64,000 nucleotides of DNA. Source: JAJYKC01 sp035545735. GTDB lineage: Bacteria; Acidobacteriota; Terriglobia; Bryobacterales; Bryobacteraceae. Made by a program: the position numbers and the translations under genes. Of this stretch, positions 15,669 to 23,620 are shown piece after piece. Under the pieces are notes generated by a model, which was not told the DNA's origin, did not search any database, and saw nothing but the letters and a program-made list of their open reading frames with translations. The DNA is taken from positions 40,409-104,408 of the forward strand of contig DASZXS010000043.1 of the NCBI GenBank assembly GCA_035545735.1. The letters are read 5' to 3'. Numbering within the stretch: the stretch's first letter is position 1; each line of letters opens with the position of its first letter.

Positions 15669-16234
15669 AGAAAATCTCCCAGCGCGGCGCGCATTTTCTG
15701 CGTCGCGCGAAACAGGCAGTTCTTCGCCGCTTCTTCGCTGGTGCCCAGCACTTCTCCAATCGCCCGCAACCGCAGCCCTTGATAGTGCCGCATCTCGAAA
15801 ACCATCCGCTCCCGGGGCGTCAGACCCTCCAGAATGGCTTGAATCCGCTCCTTCAACTCCACGCTCATCAGGTTGCGCTGCGGGTTCCCGTGAGCGCGCT
15901 CGTCCTCGATCGTGTCCATCCGGTCGAGCACGCCGTCCGCGGTAGCAAACTGCGCCGGCTCTTCTCTCCGCACCTTTCGTTTTCGCAGCGCATCCAGGCA
16001 CAAATTGGTCACAATCCGGTAGAGCCAGGTGTGAAAGCTACAATCGAACCGGAACGAATGAAGGTTGCGGTAAACGCGGAGGAAAGCTTCCTGGTAGATG
16101 TCGTTGGCGTCTTCCGGCGAACGCAACAGGTTCATCGCAAGACGCAGCACGCTCTGGTCGTAGAGGCGCACCAACTCTTCGAATGCGCGCTCATCGCCCG
16201 CCTGGGCCGCCCGGATCAGGGCCGATTCTTCCAT
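15665..16234 (-). CDS. ECF-type RNA polymerase sigma factor (RpoE-like)
   Basis: Sigma-70 family regulator with region 2 (EESALIRAAQAGDERAFEEL, DANDIYQEAFLRVYRNLHSF, FHTWLYRIVTNLCLDALRKR) and region 4 (GLTPRERMVFEMRHYQGLRL, GEVLGTSEEAAKNCLFRATQ). From ATG 16234 it has 189 residues; a TTG at 16288 would add 18 residues but lies at the likely transcription start. It overlaps the anti-sigma gene by four bases, so the pair is translationally coupled. It probably controls its own operon of anti-sigma factor, beta-solenoid protein and PDZ protein. Confidence 0.92.
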   Translation of the reverse strand: MEESALIRAAQAGDERAFEELVRLYDQSVLRLAMNLLRSPEDANDIYQEAFLRVYRNLHSFRFDCSFHTWLYRIVTNLCLDALRKRKVRREEPAQFATADGVLDRMDTIEDERAHGNPQRNLMSVELKERIQAILEGLTPRERMVFEMRHYQGLRLRAIGEVLGTSEEAAKNCLFRATQKMRAALGDFL

Positions 16235-16290
16235 TCGGGGAGCCGATCTCACCGGAGAGGCGGACACTGATTCGGTAAGTCCTTGCAACA

Positions 16291-16318
16291 GTTAGATAGA
16301 CGCACCAAGAAAGTTTCC
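16291..16318 (-). promoter_or_regulatory. Possible ECF-type promoter for the sigma operon
   Basis: On the minus strand GGAAAC (16318-16313) is followed after 16 bases by TCTAAC (16296-16291). This resembles GGAACTT...TCTAA promoters used by RpoE-like sigma factors and sits just upstream of the sigma gene, which would fit autoregulation. The fit is imperfect. Confidence 0.35.
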
Positions 16319-16508
16319 GTCACCACAGTCTCCCCCATCATAGCGGGGAAGATTCCGAATGGAGGACTCCCCTGCGTACGAAAGGGTGCCCATAGCGCCG
16401 GGAAAGACTCGGGAACACCTTCTGCAAATCCGGCGATCGCGCGGCGGCCCGCAACAAGCCATGGCGCCATCGGCCGCCCGCAACCCGTCATAGTAGGATT
16501 GAAATTCG

Positions 16509-17414
16509 ATGAAACGCATCGGTTGGAGAGCCTGCGCGCTTTGCCTTTCGGGATTTCTCGCGTCGCTGGCGGCCGGATTCCTGCGAACCGCGCCCGCGCA
16601 GGAGACCGCCGTATCGCTCGATCGCGTCCTGGCCCGTATCGGTAAGGACGCCAGCCTGCTTTGGGGTTCCGGGCCTGACTACATCGGTGTCGAAACCTGG
16701 CGTCAGAAGACTCTCCTCACCCCTCCGCCGCGCGCGCTGCTGCAACTGAGCGAAGATTCGCCCAAGCCGCCCGAGCCTCGCGAAACGATTCATGAGACTG
16801 TCTCCCTCTACGCTCTCGCAGCGTTCCGGCGCTCCCCGGAGTCACTGTTCGAATTCCGGAAAGTGCTCTCCGTGGACGGGAAGGAGCTGGCCGATCCCGG
16901 CGAGGCGCGCGAGAAATTTGTCGAGATACTGCGGAGCAAGAACGACAAGCAGCGAAAAAAGATACGGGAGAGCTTCCTGAAGCAAGGCGCCGCCGGCGCC
17001 GCATGGGATTCCGGCCAAACCCTCCTTTTATTCACCAAACCACGCCTGCGGCAATACACCTTCCACCTGGCGGGCGTTGAAAGACTCGGAGACACCAACG
17101 CCGTCAGCATAAAATTCCAGCAGCAGCTCGGCTCACAATCCCTGCGCGTGCATAACAGCGGAGAAGTGGCTGAGGTGCCCTTGAAGGGGGAGTTCCTGGT
17201 GCGTGAATCGGACTACGGCGTCCTCCAGGTGCGGCTGAGCGCCGTCCACACTCAGGAACAACATCCCATCGTGGACGAACTAACGGTGGACTATGCGGCC
17301 CACGGCGACGCTCTCCTGCCTTCCTCGGTCGTGCACAAACACATCGTCGCCGGCAAAACGGAGACCGAAGATCTGTTTCAATATTCAGACTGGCGGAAAT
17401 ACCGGAGACAGTAG
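16509..17414 (+). CDS. Exported protein of unknown function
   Basis: A 301-residue protein with an N-terminal signal peptide (MKRIGWRACALCLSGFLASL..., cleavage likely after APAQE at about residue 30). The mature part is mixed alpha/beta with a short basic helix region (SKNDKQRKKIRESFLKQGAA) and C-terminal beta strands (VLQVRLSAVHTQEQHPIVDE, VDYAAHGDALLPSSVVHKHI) that recall outer-membrane lipoprotein-sorting (LolA/RseB) folds, but the likeness is weak and I do not assign a family. It is divergent from the sigma operon and six bases before the esterase gene, so it may be co-transcribed with it. Confidence 0.7.
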   Translation: MKRIGWRACALCLSGFLASLAAGFLRTAPAQETAVSLDRVLARIGKDASLLWGSGPDYIGVETWRQKTLLTPPPRALLQLSEDSPKPPEPRETIHETVSLYALAAFRRSPESLFEFRKVLSVDGKELADPGEAREKFVEILRSKNDKQRKKIRESFLKQGAAGAAWDSGQTLLLFTKPRLRQYTFHLAGVERLGDTNAVSIKFQQQLGSQSLRVHNSGEVAEVPLKGEFLVRESDYGVLQVRLSAVHTQEQHPIVDELTVDYAAHGDALLPSSVVHKHIVAGKTETEDLFQYSDWRKYRRQ

Positions 17415-17420
17415 GGATCG

Positions 17421-18047
17421 ATGAAAGTCATTTACCTCCATGGATTCGCCAGCGGGCCCGGTTCCAAGAAGGCGCGCTATTTCCGCGAAAAACTCGAAGA
17501 AAAAGGCGTCGAAATGTCCATACCGGATCTCGCGTCCGGCGATTTCGAACATCTCACCATCACCGGGCAACTCCAGGTAATCGCACGCGAAGCCGCCGGA
17601 GGACCCGTGTGCCTCATCGGATCGAGCCTTGGCGGCTATCTTGCGGCGCTCTTCGCGGCGATCCATCCCGATGGCGTCCGCCAGGTCGCGCTGCTTGCTC
17701 CCGCATTCTCCTTCGCCTCCATATTCGCCGCATCGATCGGCCCCGAAGGCGTGGACGAATGGCGCCGCACCGGCAAGCTTTCGATCTTCCATTACGGCGC
17801 GGGCGCAATGCGCAGCCTGGGCTATCAACTGGCTGAGGATAGCGCCCAATATGCAGACTTCCCGGATTTCAAACAACCCGCGTTGATTTATCATGGAAGC
17901 CGCGATGCGTCCGTTCCGGTGTCTCTTTCCGAACGATTCTCCGCCGGGCGCCCCAACGTGACGCTGCGAGTCGTCGATTCGGACCACGAACTGATCGACG
18001 TTCTCGAACCGGTGTGTGCCGGCGTCATCGAGTTTCTGAAGCTATGA
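17421..18047 (+). CDS. YqiA/YcfP-family alpha/beta-hydrolase (esterase)
   Basis: Predicted cytoplasmic esterase of 208 residues. It shows the family N-terminus MKVIYLHGFASGPGSKKARY (oxyanion region and HGF motif), the nucleophile elbow GSSLGG with Ser69, an acidic residue in SRDASVPVSLS and the catalytic His in VVDSDHELID. The usual family length is about 190-210. A ribosome site (GGGATCG) precedes ATG 17421 and the stop overlaps the next start (ATGA), linking it to the MFS transporter. The natural substrate cannot be read from the sequence. Confidence 0.88.
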   Translation: MKVIYLHGFASGPGSKKARYFREKLEEKGVEMSIPDLASGDFEHLTITGQLQVIAREAAGGPVCLIGSSLGGYLAALFAAIHPDGVRQVALLAPAFSFASIFAASIGPEGVDEWRRTGKLSIFHYGAGAMRSLGYQLAEDSAQYADFPDFKQPALIYHGSRDASVPVSLSERFSAGRPNVTLRVVDSDHELIDVLEPVCAGVIEFLKL

Positions 18048-19375
18048 CAATCACGGGATACCTTATCAGGGCAGCTTTGGTAGCCGCGCTGGGCGGACTC
18101 CTCTTTGGGTTCGATACGGCCGTAATTGCCGGCGCTACTACCGCCTTGACATCCACCTATCACCTGACCGCCGCGACGCTCGGGCAGACGGTTGCCTCCG
18201 CGCTTTGGGGCACCGTGGTGGGAGCTCTGTTCGCCGGAATCCCCGGCGATAAGTACGGGCGGCGCAACAGCCTCCGCATCATGGGCCTGCTCTACCTGGC
18301 GTCGGCGCTCGGGTGCGCCTTCGCCTGGGACTGGTATTCCCTGGTGTTCTTTCGCGTGATCGGGGGACTCGGTATTGGCGGCTCCTCCGTTCTCGGACCG
18401 ATGTATATCGCCGAGATTGCGCCGGCGCGTTGGCGGGGGCGCCTGGTGGGCCTCTTCCAATTCAACGTCGTGCTGGGGATTCTGCTGGCCTATCTGTCGA
18501 ACTATCTCATCGGAATCGTGGGGTTTGGCGTCACCGAATGGCGCTGGAAACTGGGCGTCCCGGCAATCCCCGCCGCGCTCTTCCTCGTCATGTTGTTCGG
18601 CATCCCCCGGAGTCCGCGCTGGCTTGCGAAAAAAGGAAGAATCGACGAGACGCGCGAGGTTCTCCAGAAGATGGGGGGCGACGATTCCGAAGAAGAACTA
18701 CGCCAGATCGTCGCTTCCATCGGGCCGTCCGAGGAGAGCGAACCGCTCTTCCAGCGCAAATACCGCCTCCCGGTTTTTCTCGCCGTCACCATCGGAATGT
18801 TCAACCAGCTTTCCGGCATCAACGCAATCGTTTACTACCTCAACGATATTTTCCTCAGAGCTGGATTCAGCAAAGTATCGAGCGACCTTCAAGCGGTCGC
18901 CATCGGCGCCACCAACCTGCTGTTCACCATGCTCGCCATGTCGGTAATCGACCGCATCGGGCGGAAAACTCTGCTGCTCATCGGCTCCGTCGGCACCGCG
19001 GTCTGCCTCGCCGGAGTCTCGGCGATTTTCTTCACCAAGACGCACGAAACCTTCCTGGTATGGCTGCTCATCGGCTACATCGCCTTCTTCGCCTTCTCGC
19101 AAGGCGCGGTGATCTGGGTTTATATCAGCGAAGTGTTTCCCAACCAGGTGCGCGCCAAGGGGCAGAGCCTGGGAAGCTTCTCGCACTGGTCCATGAACGC
19201 TCTCATTTCCGGGTTGTTTCCCTTGATGGCGAAAGCCTCGGGAGGCTATCCGTTCGTGTTCTTCAGTGCGATGATGGTGACGCAGTTTTTCGTGGTCCTG
19301 TTCATTTACCCGGAGACCAAGGGCGCAACGCTGGAGGAGATGCATAAAAGACTCGAACTCCCCCGAGCGCATTGA
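18044..19375 (+). CDS. Sugar porter family MFS transporter
   Basis: Twelve-helix inner-membrane sugar:proton symporter-type transporter of 443 residues. Sugar-porter signatures are LGGLLFGFDTAVIAGATTAL in helix 1, GDKYGRRNSLRIM after helix 2, a second RIGRKTLL loop, FNQLSGINAIVYYLNDIF in helix 7, and the terminal PETKGATLEEMHKRLE. The ATG at 18044 overlaps the esterase stop; an extension to 18014 only overlaps that gene. Substrate is probably a monosaccharide such as xylose, arabinose or glucose, which cannot be resolved here. Confidence 0.92.
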   Translation: MTITGYLIRAALVAALGGLLFGFDTAVIAGATTALTSTYHLTAATLGQTVASALWGTVVGALFAGIPGDKYGRRNSLRIMGLLYLASALGCAFAWDWYSLVFFRVIGGLGIGGSSVLGPMYIAEIAPARWRGRLVGLFQFNVVLGILLAYLSNYLIGIVGFGVTEWRWKLGVPAIPAALFLVMLFGIPRSPRWLAKKGRIDETREVLQKMGGDDSEEELRQIVASIGPSEESEPLFQRKYRLPVFLAVTIGMFNQLSGINAIVYYLNDIFLRAGFSKVSSDLQAVAIGATNLLFTMLAMSVIDRIGRKTLLLIGSVGTAVCLAGVSAIFFTKTHETFLVWLLIGYIAFFAFSQGAVIWVYISEVFPNQVRAKGQSLGSFSHWSMNALISGLFPLMAKASGGYPFVFFSAMMVTQFFVVLFIYPETKGATLEEMHKRLELPRAH

Positions 19376-19493
19376 CCGTCCGCCGGTACCCAAAGTACCG
19401 CGCGCCGGCCTGCCCGGGCCCATTTTGTGATACTTTGATGTTGTTCTTCCCGCTGTACCGCGTCCATTTTCTGGAGTCCCCCGAGGTTTTTTG

Positions 19494-21152
19494 ATGATGC
19501 TCCGAGCGTGTTGGCGGCTCGCGGTTGCGGTTGTATTTCTTGGCGCGGCATTGGGCCAGTCCACTGGCGGCGCGGCTTTCGGCCCTTTGCTGCTCAGCAG
19601 TAACCCCTTCTCCGGAAGCACCAACGTCAGCCAGATCCTTTCCTACGATCCGCTAAGCGGAGGTTTTCTGGGCGTATTCGCCGCCGGAGCCAGCCTTTCG
19701 CAAGCCCAGGGAATCGCGTACGGCCCGGATGGGAATCTGTATGTCGCAAGCGGATCTAAGGGGAAAATTTTGAAGTTCGACGGAAAGACGGGCGCCGCTC
19801 TTCCCGATTTCGCGTCGATCACTGAGCCCCTGGGGCTGGCGTTTGGACCGGACAAGAATCTCTACGTCGTCACCAATCAACCCGACGGCGTCCGGAAATT
19901 CAGCGGAATCGACGGCCACTCGATGGGCGCCGCCACGGGCATCCCGGAGGGCGCTCTCAAGGGCGCGTTCGCGATCGCGTTCGGCCCCGATGGAAATCTT
20001 TATGTGACCGGGACATTATCCGGAACCGTCGTGCGAATCAACAGCAGCACGCTCGCTTTCATGCCTCCTGTATTCGCGACGCTGCCCGCCTCTGGCGCCG
20101 GGGGATTATTGTTCGTTCCCAACCCGCAAACCGGCGTCACCGATTTGCTGGTGAGCGATCTGTTCCACGGCGCAATCTACCGCCTGGACTCCAATACCGG
20201 GCAAATAATCGGGACCTTTGCGAGCGGCGGCGCACTCGCCGATCCCGGCGCGATGGCGCTCGGTCCAAACAATCAGGTCTACGTCTCCAATCCTTTTGTT
20301 CCCAACATCCTCCGCTATGACGCCGCCACAGGCGACCTGGTGGACATCTTCATTTCGCCGAGCCCTTACGGGCCGGGCAGCGTCAACTTCCTTACTTTCG
20401 CCCCGCCGCTCACCCCACCCACCATTAGTTCGAATGGAATCGTGAATGGCATCGTGAACGCCGCCAGCTACGTCGGCGGGACCGTGGCGCCGGGCGAGTT
20501 GCTCACGCTCTTCGGCAGCGGCATGGGCCCGGCTACCGCGACTCCCCTGCAGATCGACTCCAAGACCGGCCGCATCTCGGCATACACCGCCGGCACGCGC
20601 GTCCTTTTCAACGGAACCCCGGCCCCGGTGATCTACGCGCAGCAATACCAGGTGAGCGTGGCCGTGCCCTATAGCGTCGCCGGCCTGGCGCGTGTTCAAG
20701 TGCAGGTGGAATATCTTGGCCAGCTCTCGCAGCCGGTCACCGTCAACGTCTCCGATGCGATGCCGGGCATCTTCACCGCGGCCGCAAACGGCAGAGGCCA
20801 GGGCGCGATTATCAACGCCGATGGATTGACGCCCAACTCCGCTTCAGCGCCCGCCGCCCGGGGGCGCGTTGTCTCCATCTACGCGACGGGGGGCGGCCAG
20901 ACGAATCCGGCTGGAGTGGACGGCCAATTAACCCCCAACATTTCTCCGCTCCCTGTGCTTCCGGTCTCGGTTTCGATCGGCGGCATTCCCGCCAAGGTTC
21001 AATACGCCGGTGGGTCGCCCGGGGAAATCCTTGGCTTATTACAGATCAACGCCGTCGTTCCCCCCAACGCTCCAACCGGAGACGAAGTCCCGGTTTACGT
21101 GTCCGTCGGAAATGCCACCAGCCAGCCCGGCGTCACCATGTCCATTCGCTAA
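19494..21152 (+). CDS. Exported beta-propeller protein with C-terminal TIGR03437 domain
   Basis: Secreted protein of about 552 residues: signal peptide (RACWRLAVAVVFLGAALGQS), six or more NHL/SMP-30-like propeller blades (SQAQGIAYGPDGNLYVASGS, GLAFGPDKNLYVVTNQPDG, AFAIAFGPDGNLYVTGTLSG, GAMALGPNNQVYVSNPF) and from about residue 320 the TIGR03437 module (VNAASYVGGTVAPGELLTLF, GSGMGPA, then VQVQVEYLGQLSQPVTVNV, ATGGGQTNPAG, EILGLLQINAVVPPNAPTGD). This C-terminal module is typical of Solibacter-type genomes and of unknown function. Start ATG 19494 is one of three adjacent candidates (TTG 19491, ATG 19497). It stands alone between the MFS gene and the TetR regulator. Confidence 0.85.
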   Translation: MMLRACWRLAVAVVFLGAALGQSTGGAAFGPLLLSSNPFSGSTNVSQILSYDPLSGGFLGVFAAGASLSQAQGIAYGPDGNLYVASGSKGKILKFDGKTGAALPDFASITEPLGLAFGPDKNLYVVTNQPDGVRKFSGIDGHSMGAATGIPEGALKGAFAIAFGPDGNLYVTGTLSGTVVRINSSTLAFMPPVFATLPASGAGGLLFVPNPQTGVTDLLVSDLFHGAIYRLDSNTGQIIGTFASGGALADPGAMALGPNNQVYVSNPFVPNILRYDAATGDLVDIFISPSPYGPGSVNFLTFAPPLTPPTISSNGIVNGIVNAASYVGGTVAPGELLTLFGSGMGPATATPLQIDSKTGRISAYTAGTRVLFNGTPAPVIYAQQYQVSVAVPYSVAGLARVQVQVEYLGQLSQPVTVNVSDAMPGIFTAAANGRGQGAIINADGLTPNSASAPAARGRVVSIYATGGGQTNPAGVDGQLTPNISPLPVLPVSVSIGGIPAKVQYAGGSPGEILGLLQINAVVPPNAPTGDEVPVYVSVGNATSQPGVTMSIR

Positions 21153-21197
21153 CGGCTCTTTGGCCAAACCCGAGCCCTGAATCCACACGCCCGGGGC

Positions 21198-21231
21198 TTG
21201 ACATCTCCTACCTACCTAATTTAAGTTAGGT
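21198..21231 (+). promoter_or_regulatory. Promoter with overlapping palindromic operator of the TetR-type gene
   Basis: TTGACA (21198-21203) and TTAAGT (21221-21226) are 17 bases apart. The 18-base near-perfect palindrome ACCTAATTTAAGTTAGGT lies at 21214-21231 across the -10 element. Transcription would start at about 21233, so the mRNA has almost no leader before ATG 21236. This suggests autorepression. Confidence 0.72.
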
Positions 21232-21235
21232 TCGA

Positions 21236-21844
21236 ATGCCGAAAGCCGCCCAGGAGCACGCCGCCTCATCCCGGGACAACCTGCTGGACGCTGCCGAGCG
21301 GCACTTCGCCTCGCGCGGGTATGCCGCCGTAACGCTCAAGGACATTGCTCAAGACCTCGGAATCCGCCAGCCGTCGATTTATTACCATGTTCCCGGTGGC
21401 AAGGAAGACCTTTACGTCGAGGTGATGATACGCCACCTGGAGCGTCACCGCGCCGGCGTGGAAGCTGCGATCGAAGGCAGCGGCAGGTCACTCGAGAACC
21501 AACTCTTCGGCGTCGGAGCATGGATGCTGCGCAGGCCTCCGGTGGACGTCGTGCGAATGACGCACGCCGACCTGCCCGCGCTGCCTCCCGACTATGGGAA
21601 GCTACTCGAATCGGCGTTTCAGCGCTGCGTGTTTCATCCGATTGAAGCCATTTTTCAAGACGCCGCCGCGAAGGGCATCCTTCGTTTCCAGGACATTCGC
21701 GTGCTTACCCGGATTTTTTTCAGCAACATGGCGGCTCTCGCGTCAGCCCGCAAATACTGGTCGAGGCATTCCTCCGAGCAGGAGGTGTTGAGCGGCTGCC
21801 TGGACATTCTGCTGCGCGGCATGCTGCGGGGAGGAAGAGAATGA
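21236..21844 (+). CDS. TetR/AcrR-family transcriptional regulator
   Basis: A 202-residue one-component repressor. The N-terminal helix-turn-helix is standard (LLDAAERHFASRGYAAVTLK, DIAQDLGIRQPSIYYHVPGG, KEDLYVEVMIRH); the C-terminal ligand domain is variable. The gene is preceded by a palindrome overlapping its own promoter and no ribosome site, so it may be translated from a leaderless mRNA. The nearest plausible target is the ABC export operon at 22439-26899, although no second copy of the palindrome is seen in front of that operon; tadA on the opposite strand lies between them. Confidence 0.9.
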   Translation: MPKAAQEHAASSRDNLLDAAERHFASRGYAAVTLKDIAQDLGIRQPSIYYHVPGGKEDLYVEVMIRHLERHRAGVEAAIEGSGRSLENQLFGVGAWMLRRPPVDVVRMTHADLPALPPDYGKLLESAFQRCVFHPIEAIFQDAAAKGILRFQDIRVLTRIFFSNMAALASARKYWSRHSSEQEVLSGCLDILLRGMLRGGRE

Positions 21845-21849
21845 ATCTC

Positions 21850-22356
21850 CTATCGCCTGGCGCGAAAGAAGCTCTGCATCAACTCCTGGCATTCGGCGGC
21901 CAGCACGCCTTCGGTCACCTCCACGCGGTGATTCAACAGGTCCGAGTCGGCAATCCGGAATTTACTCCGCACGCCGCCGAAACGGAGGTCGCGCGCGCCG
22001 AACACCAGCCGTTTCACTCGCGCTGCGACCAAAGCTCCGGCGCACATGACGCACGGCTCCAGCGTGACATAGAGCGTCGCGTCCTCCAGCCGGTAATTCG
22101 CCGCGCTCGCGGCCGCCTGCCGCAGCGCCAGAATTTCGGCGTGAGCGCAGGGGTCGCGCATAGCCACCGGAGAATTGCGGGCCTCCCCCAGGATGATTCC
22201 GCCGGCCACAACCACCGCACCGACGGGAACCTCTCCGGCATCCCGCGCTTGGGTAGCCATCTCGAGGGCCCGGCGGAGAAATCGCTCGTCGGCAACCGCG
22301 CGTTGTTCGCCGGTTTCCGTCCTCAGTTCGTCGAGGAAGGCTTGGGGGGCGTCCAT
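21850..22356 (-). CDS. tadA: tRNA-specific adenosine deaminase-like protein
   Basis: Zinc-dependent deaminase of the TadA/CDA fold that should convert A34 to inosine in tRNA-Arg. From ATG 22356 it has 168 residues. The zinc and catalytic motifs are intact: HAEILALRQAA (His ligand and proton-shuttle Glu) and PCVMCAGALVAARVKRLVFG (two Cys ligands). The motif DLRFGGVRSKF and a C-terminal LLNHRVEVTEGVLAAECQEL with a final Arg-rich end match TadA. An upstream ATG at 22440 would extend into the start of the divergent ABC operon and is less likely. Its 3' end lies 5 bases from that of the TetR gene. Confidence 0.88.
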   Translation of the reverse strand: MDAPQAFLDELRTETGEQRAVADERFLRRALEMATQARDAGEVPVGAVVVAGGIILGEARNSPVAMRDPCAHAEILALRQAAASAANYRLEDATLYVTLEPCVMCAGALVAARVKRLVFGARDLRFGGVRSKFRIADSDLLNHRVEVTEGVLAAECQELMQSFFRARR

Positions 22357-22438
22357 GAGGCTGTTACTCTTTTCAGTGTAGCGTGGGGAACCCGGAACGC
22401 AGGGATACGTTATTGACACTAAAGGGACGGATTTCATC

Positions 22439-23608
22439 ATGTTTCGCTATTTGCCGTTGATTCTGAAGAGCAGCATGCGCAACCGGCGCCGCAGCGCGCT
22501 CACCGTGGCGAGCATCGCCGTGTCGCTGTGTTTATTGAGCGTTCTCATGGCCATGTATCATGCGCTTTTTTACGGCGGGGAACAAACCCCGGCGCAAGCG
22601 CTGCGGCTGATCACGCATTCCAAAGTCGGACTCGCCACGGCAATGCCCTACTCGTTTCTAAATAAGATCCGGGCAGTGCCGGGCGTGAAGGACGCCATGC
22701 TCTGGCAGTGGTTCGGCGGAAGTTATAAGGATGCCCGCGACCAGAAGAATTTCTTCGCCCGCTTCGCCGTAGAGCCCAGCCGTCTTTTCAATATCTACCC
22801 GGAGGTCGAGATGCCGGCCGATCAGAAGCGGGCGTTCGAGCAGCTCCGCACCGCCTGCATCGCCAGCGATACGGTAGCGAACAAATTCGGCTGGAAAATC
22901 GGCGAGAAGATCATCATCGTCGGTGATATTTTCCCGGTAACCCTCGAATTTACACTCGTGGGAATCTACCATAGCGATACGGCCGGCGACGCGCTGTTTT
23001 TCAATAAGGACTACATGCGCGAAAGCCTTCCGGCGACCAGTCCGATGCGCGACATCGCCTCTTCCTTTGAAGTGCAGGCGGAAACTCCCGCCGACGTGCC
23101 GCGCGTCCAGCAGGCCATTGACGCGATGTTTGAAAACTCTCCCCAGCCCACGAAAACCGAATCGGAGCGCGCCTTCCAACTCAGCTTCGTGGCTTTCCTG
23201 GGGAATCTTAAGCTATTTCTGATGGCGATTTGCGGCGCCGTGACGTTCACCATTCTCCTCGTCTCAGCGAACACGATCTCGATGTCGGTGCGCGAGCGCG
23301 TGCGCGAGGTTGGCGTCCTTAAGACGTTAGGCTTCACTCCCGCCGCGATTCTCGGCCTTTTGATCGGAGAAGCGGCCGTGATCGCGGCCATCGGCGGCCT
23401 GCTCGGCATGGGAGCCGCCGCACTGCTTTGCACCGGCGTGCGGCAGGCGCCCACCGGAATCATCGCGCTCAAGACCCTCGAGATCAGTCCCGCGATCGCC
23501 ATATATACCCTGTTGATCGCTCTCTCGATCGGCGTGGTCAGTTCGCTGATCCCCGCCTCCAGCGCGTCGCGTACATCCATTCTCGATTCCTTGCGTTACA
23601 GCGGTTAG
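22439..23608 (+). CDS. ABC transporter permease, FtsX/MacB type (first)
   Basis: Inner-membrane permease of 389 residues with the MacB/FtsX layout: one N-terminal membrane segment (RRSALTVASIAVSLCLLSVL), a large periplasmic domain (about residues 45-250) and three C-terminal segments starting LKLFLMAICGAVTFTILLVS, with the coupling motif VREVGVLKTLGFTP and the second region IYTLLIALSIGVVSSLIPAS. AAAGGGAC precedes ATG 22439. It is the first of four genes for an adaptor-linked export system, followed by a second permease 12 bases on. Confidence 0.9.
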   Translation: MFRYLPLILKSSMRNRRRSALTVASIAVSLCLLSVLMAMYHALFYGGEQTPAQALRLITHSKVGLATAMPYSFLNKIRAVPGVKDAMLWQWFGGSYKDARDQKNFFARFAVEPSRLFNIYPEVEMPADQKRAFEQLRTACIASDTVANKFGWKIGEKIIIVGDIFPVTLEFTLVGIYHSDTAGDALFFNKDYMRESLPATSPMRDIASSFEVQAETPADVPRVQQAIDAMFENSPQPTKTESERAFQLSFVAFLGNLKLFLMAICGAVTFTILLVSANTISMSVRERVREVGVLKTLGFTPAAILGLLIGEAAVIAAIGGLLGMGAAALLCTGVRQAPTGIIALKTLEISPAIAIYTLLIALSIGVVSSLIPASSASRTSILDSLRYSG

Positions 23609-23620
23609 GAAAGGATCACC

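Noticed and set aside
16441..16508. TAGGAT at 16494 as promoter of the exported protein at 16509
   Set aside because: There is no acceptable -35 at 15-19 bases upstream.
22413..22418. TTGACA before the ABC export operon as a -35 element
   Set aside because: A -10 at normal spacing would fall on the start codon at 22439, and no fitting hexamer is present.
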